The notes under the pieces: model-generated
Database searches by the model: none
What the model was told of the DNA's origin: nothing
The model's input: only the letters and a program-made list of their open reading frames with translations
Shown here: piece after piece, positions 63,085 through 64,000 of the stretch
Layout of the letters: each line of letters opens with the position of its first letter
Position numbering within the stretch: position 1 is the stretch's first letter
Position numbers and translations under genes: made by a program
Source of the DNA: Pseudoduganella umbonata
GTDB lineage: Bacteria; Pseudomonadota; Gammaproteobacteria; Burkholderiales; Burkholderiaceae_D
NCBI RefSeq assembly: GCF_014192225.1
Contig: NZ_JACHXS010000013.1
Location: 62,001 to 126,000 of the forward strand
DNA length: 64,000 nt
Direction: 5' to 3'

Positions 63085-63171
63085 CTAGGGGTCCTGCGCA
63101 TGGCTACAGCCGTGCACGGGTGAGAAATACCCTCCGAACCTGATCTGGATAATGCCAGCGAAGGGAAGCTT
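63085..63171 (+). ncRNA. TPP riboswitch (THI element)
   Basis: Thiamine pyrophosphate-sensing leader RNA upstream of thiC. Conserved words in order: AGGGGT, CTGCGCATGGCTACAGC, TGAGAAATACCCTCCGAACC, TGATCTGGATAATGCCAGC and CGAAGGGAAGCTT. The gap from its end to the thiC start is about 75 bases and contains complementary arms around the ribosome-binding site, pointing to control of translation rather than termination (no T-run follows). Confidence 0.95.
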
Positions 63172-63213
63172 AAGGATCGTTGCACCCATGTCTTCGGGTG
63201 CGCTCGTCCTCAT

Positions 63214-63244
63214 CTCCTTTGCTGGCTCCTGCCCAAAGGAGCCA
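63214..63244 (+). promoter_or_regulatory. Possible ribosome-binding-site sequestering hairpins of thiC
   Basis: The Shine-Dalgarno AAAGGAG (63235-63241) can pair with CTCCTTTG (63214-63221, 8 base pairs with CAAAGGAG) or, as GGAGCCA (63238-63244), with TGGCTCC (63223-63229, 7 base pairs, 8-base loop). Both would hide the site. They lie just after the TPP riboswitch. Confidence 0.55.
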
Positions 63245-63247
63245 AAA

Positions 63248-64000
63248 TTGAACGCCCATCAAAAGTTCCTCGCCAGTACCGCCGAGGTAGACAGTGCCGC
63301 CATCGCGCCGCTGCCCAATTCCCGCAAGATCTACGTGACCGGCAGCCGCCCGGACATCCGCGTGCCGATGCGCGAGATCAGCCAGGCCGATACGGCCGCC
63401 TCGTTCGGCCATGAAGTCAATCCGCCGGTGACGGTGTACGACACCTCCGGCCCGTACACGGATCCGGACGTGTCGATCGACATCCGTGCCGGCCTCGCGC
63501 CGGTGCGCGCCGGCTGGATCGACGCGCGCGGCGATACCGAGGAGCTGGCCGGTCCGACCTCCGACTACGGCAAGGCGCGCCTGGCCGATGCGTCGCTCGA
63601 CGCGCTGCGCTTCGACCTGCACCGCACGCCGCGCTGCGCCAAAGCCGGCGCCTGTGTGACGCAGATGCATTACGCGCGGAAGGGCATCGTCACGCCCGAA
63701 ATGGAATACGTGGCGATCCGCGAAAACATGCGCCGCCGCGAGTACCTCGAAGCGATGCGCGCCGCCGGCCCGCTGGGCACCAGGATGGCCGAGCTGCTGG
63801 GCCGCCAGCACCGCGGCGAGTCGTTCGGTGCTTCCATCCCGCAGGAAATCACCGCCGAATTCGTGCGCGACGAAATCGCCCGCGGCCGCGCGATCATCCC
63901 CGCCAACATCAACCACCCGGAACTGGAGCCGATGATCATCGGCCGCAATTTCCTCGTGAAGGTCAATGCCAACATCGGCAACTCCGCCGTCACCTCGTCG
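63248..64000 (+). CDS. thiC: Phosphomethylpyrimidine synthase ThiC (C-terminus beyond window)
   Basis: Radical-SAM enzyme making HMP-P for thiamine. 251 codons present, open to the right edge. NSRKIYVTGSRPDIRVPM, VYDTSGPYTDPDVSIDIR, TQMHYARKGIVTPEMEYV and GRAIIPANINHPELEPM, NFLVKVNANIGNSAV. I chose the TTG at 63248: GGAG lies six bases upstream and MNAHQKFLAS is a normal ThiC start. An in-frame ATG at 63188 would add 20 residues and has a poorly spaced site. Controlled by the TPP riboswitch upstream. The radical-SAM cysteines are outside the window. Confidence 0.96.
   Translation, partial: MNAHQKFLASTAEVDSAAIAPLPNSRKIYVTGSRPDIRVPMREISQADTAASFGHEVNPPVTVYDTSGPYTDPDVSIDIRAGLAPVRAGWIDARGDTEELAGPTSDYGKARLADASLDALRFDLHRTPRCAKAGACVTQMHYARKGIVTPEMEYVAIRENMRRREYLEAMRAAGPLGTRMAELLGRQHRGESFGASIPQEITAEFVRDEIARGRAIIPANINHPELEPMIIGRNFLVKVNANIGNSAVTSS

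Overview
The window is a 64 kb piece of a GC-rich betaproteobacterial chromosome. The gene order fits an Oxalobacteraceae member close to Massilia, Duganella or Pseudoduganella: rsmB-DUF4390-ntrY-response regulator; def-fmt divergent from LysM-dprA-smg-topB; rplM-rpsI-argC-erpA; anmK-M23-tyrS-dtd; dusB-fis-purH-ruvCAB; and a TPP riboswitch before thiC. A PEP-CTERM protein and a DUF3567 protein point the same way. Placement to genus is inferred from synteny and protein style, not from a search. I see no rRNA, tRNA, prophage, insertion sequence, integrase or CRISPR array. Most of the window is conserved housekeeping DNA with a few accessory inserts.

Layout. 1-8200: argS (cut by the left edge) diverges from rsmB, a DUF4390 secreted protein, an NtrY-type kinase, a short NtrX-like regulator without the AAA+ domain, a P-loop-less CobW-like protein, DUF3567 and a class II amidotransferase. 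8200-11700: an EAL/HDOD signalling protein and an ABC exporter pair. 11800-18300 (reverse): metH, a PEP-CTERM protein, fmt and def. 18700-24800 (forward): LysM protein, dprA, smg and topB, ending in a strong terminator. 24800-30600 (reverse): two small accessory genes, then an ABC-2 permease fused to an M1 peptidase with its ATPase. 30800-33200 (forward): an unknown gene, coq7 and ypfJ, with tandem repeats at gene ends. 33300-37230 (reverse): OsmC, then a secreted hydrolase with a NatAB-like ABC pair. 37400-41060: rplM-rpsI, argC, erpA and small proteins. 41060-46950: anmK and an M23 endopeptidase diverging from tyrS-dtd-ybhB-phosphatase. 47190-49580: a GH31 glycosidase. 49850-56440 (forward): dusB-fis, purH, ruvC-ruvA-ruvB, yaiI and a glutaminyl cyclase. 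56860-62980 (reverse): DUF2147, valS, a PAS chemoreceptor and an unknown secreted protein. 63020-64000: a TPP riboswitch and thiC (cut by the right edge).

How genes work together. Translation and its quality control are heavily represented (argS, valS, tyrS, dtd, fmt, def, dusB, rsmB, rplM, rpsI). Recombination and DNA topology genes are ruvCAB, dprA, topB and fis. Envelope genes include the M23 endopeptidase, anmK recycling kinase, LysM protein and three ABC-2 exporter systems. One-carbon metabolism is served by metH, purH and fmt.

The most distinctive feature is the repeat content. One dispersed palindromic family sits beside gene ends at four or five loci. A second pattern is local tandem duplication of 12-51 bp at gene starts and ends, several of which include the stop codon of the adjacent gene. 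No clearly undescribed enzymatic system stands out; the best candidates for follow-up are the repeat families, the P-loop-less CobW-like protein, the truncated NtrX, the ABC/M1 fusion, and the hairpins that could hide the thiC ribosome-binding site.
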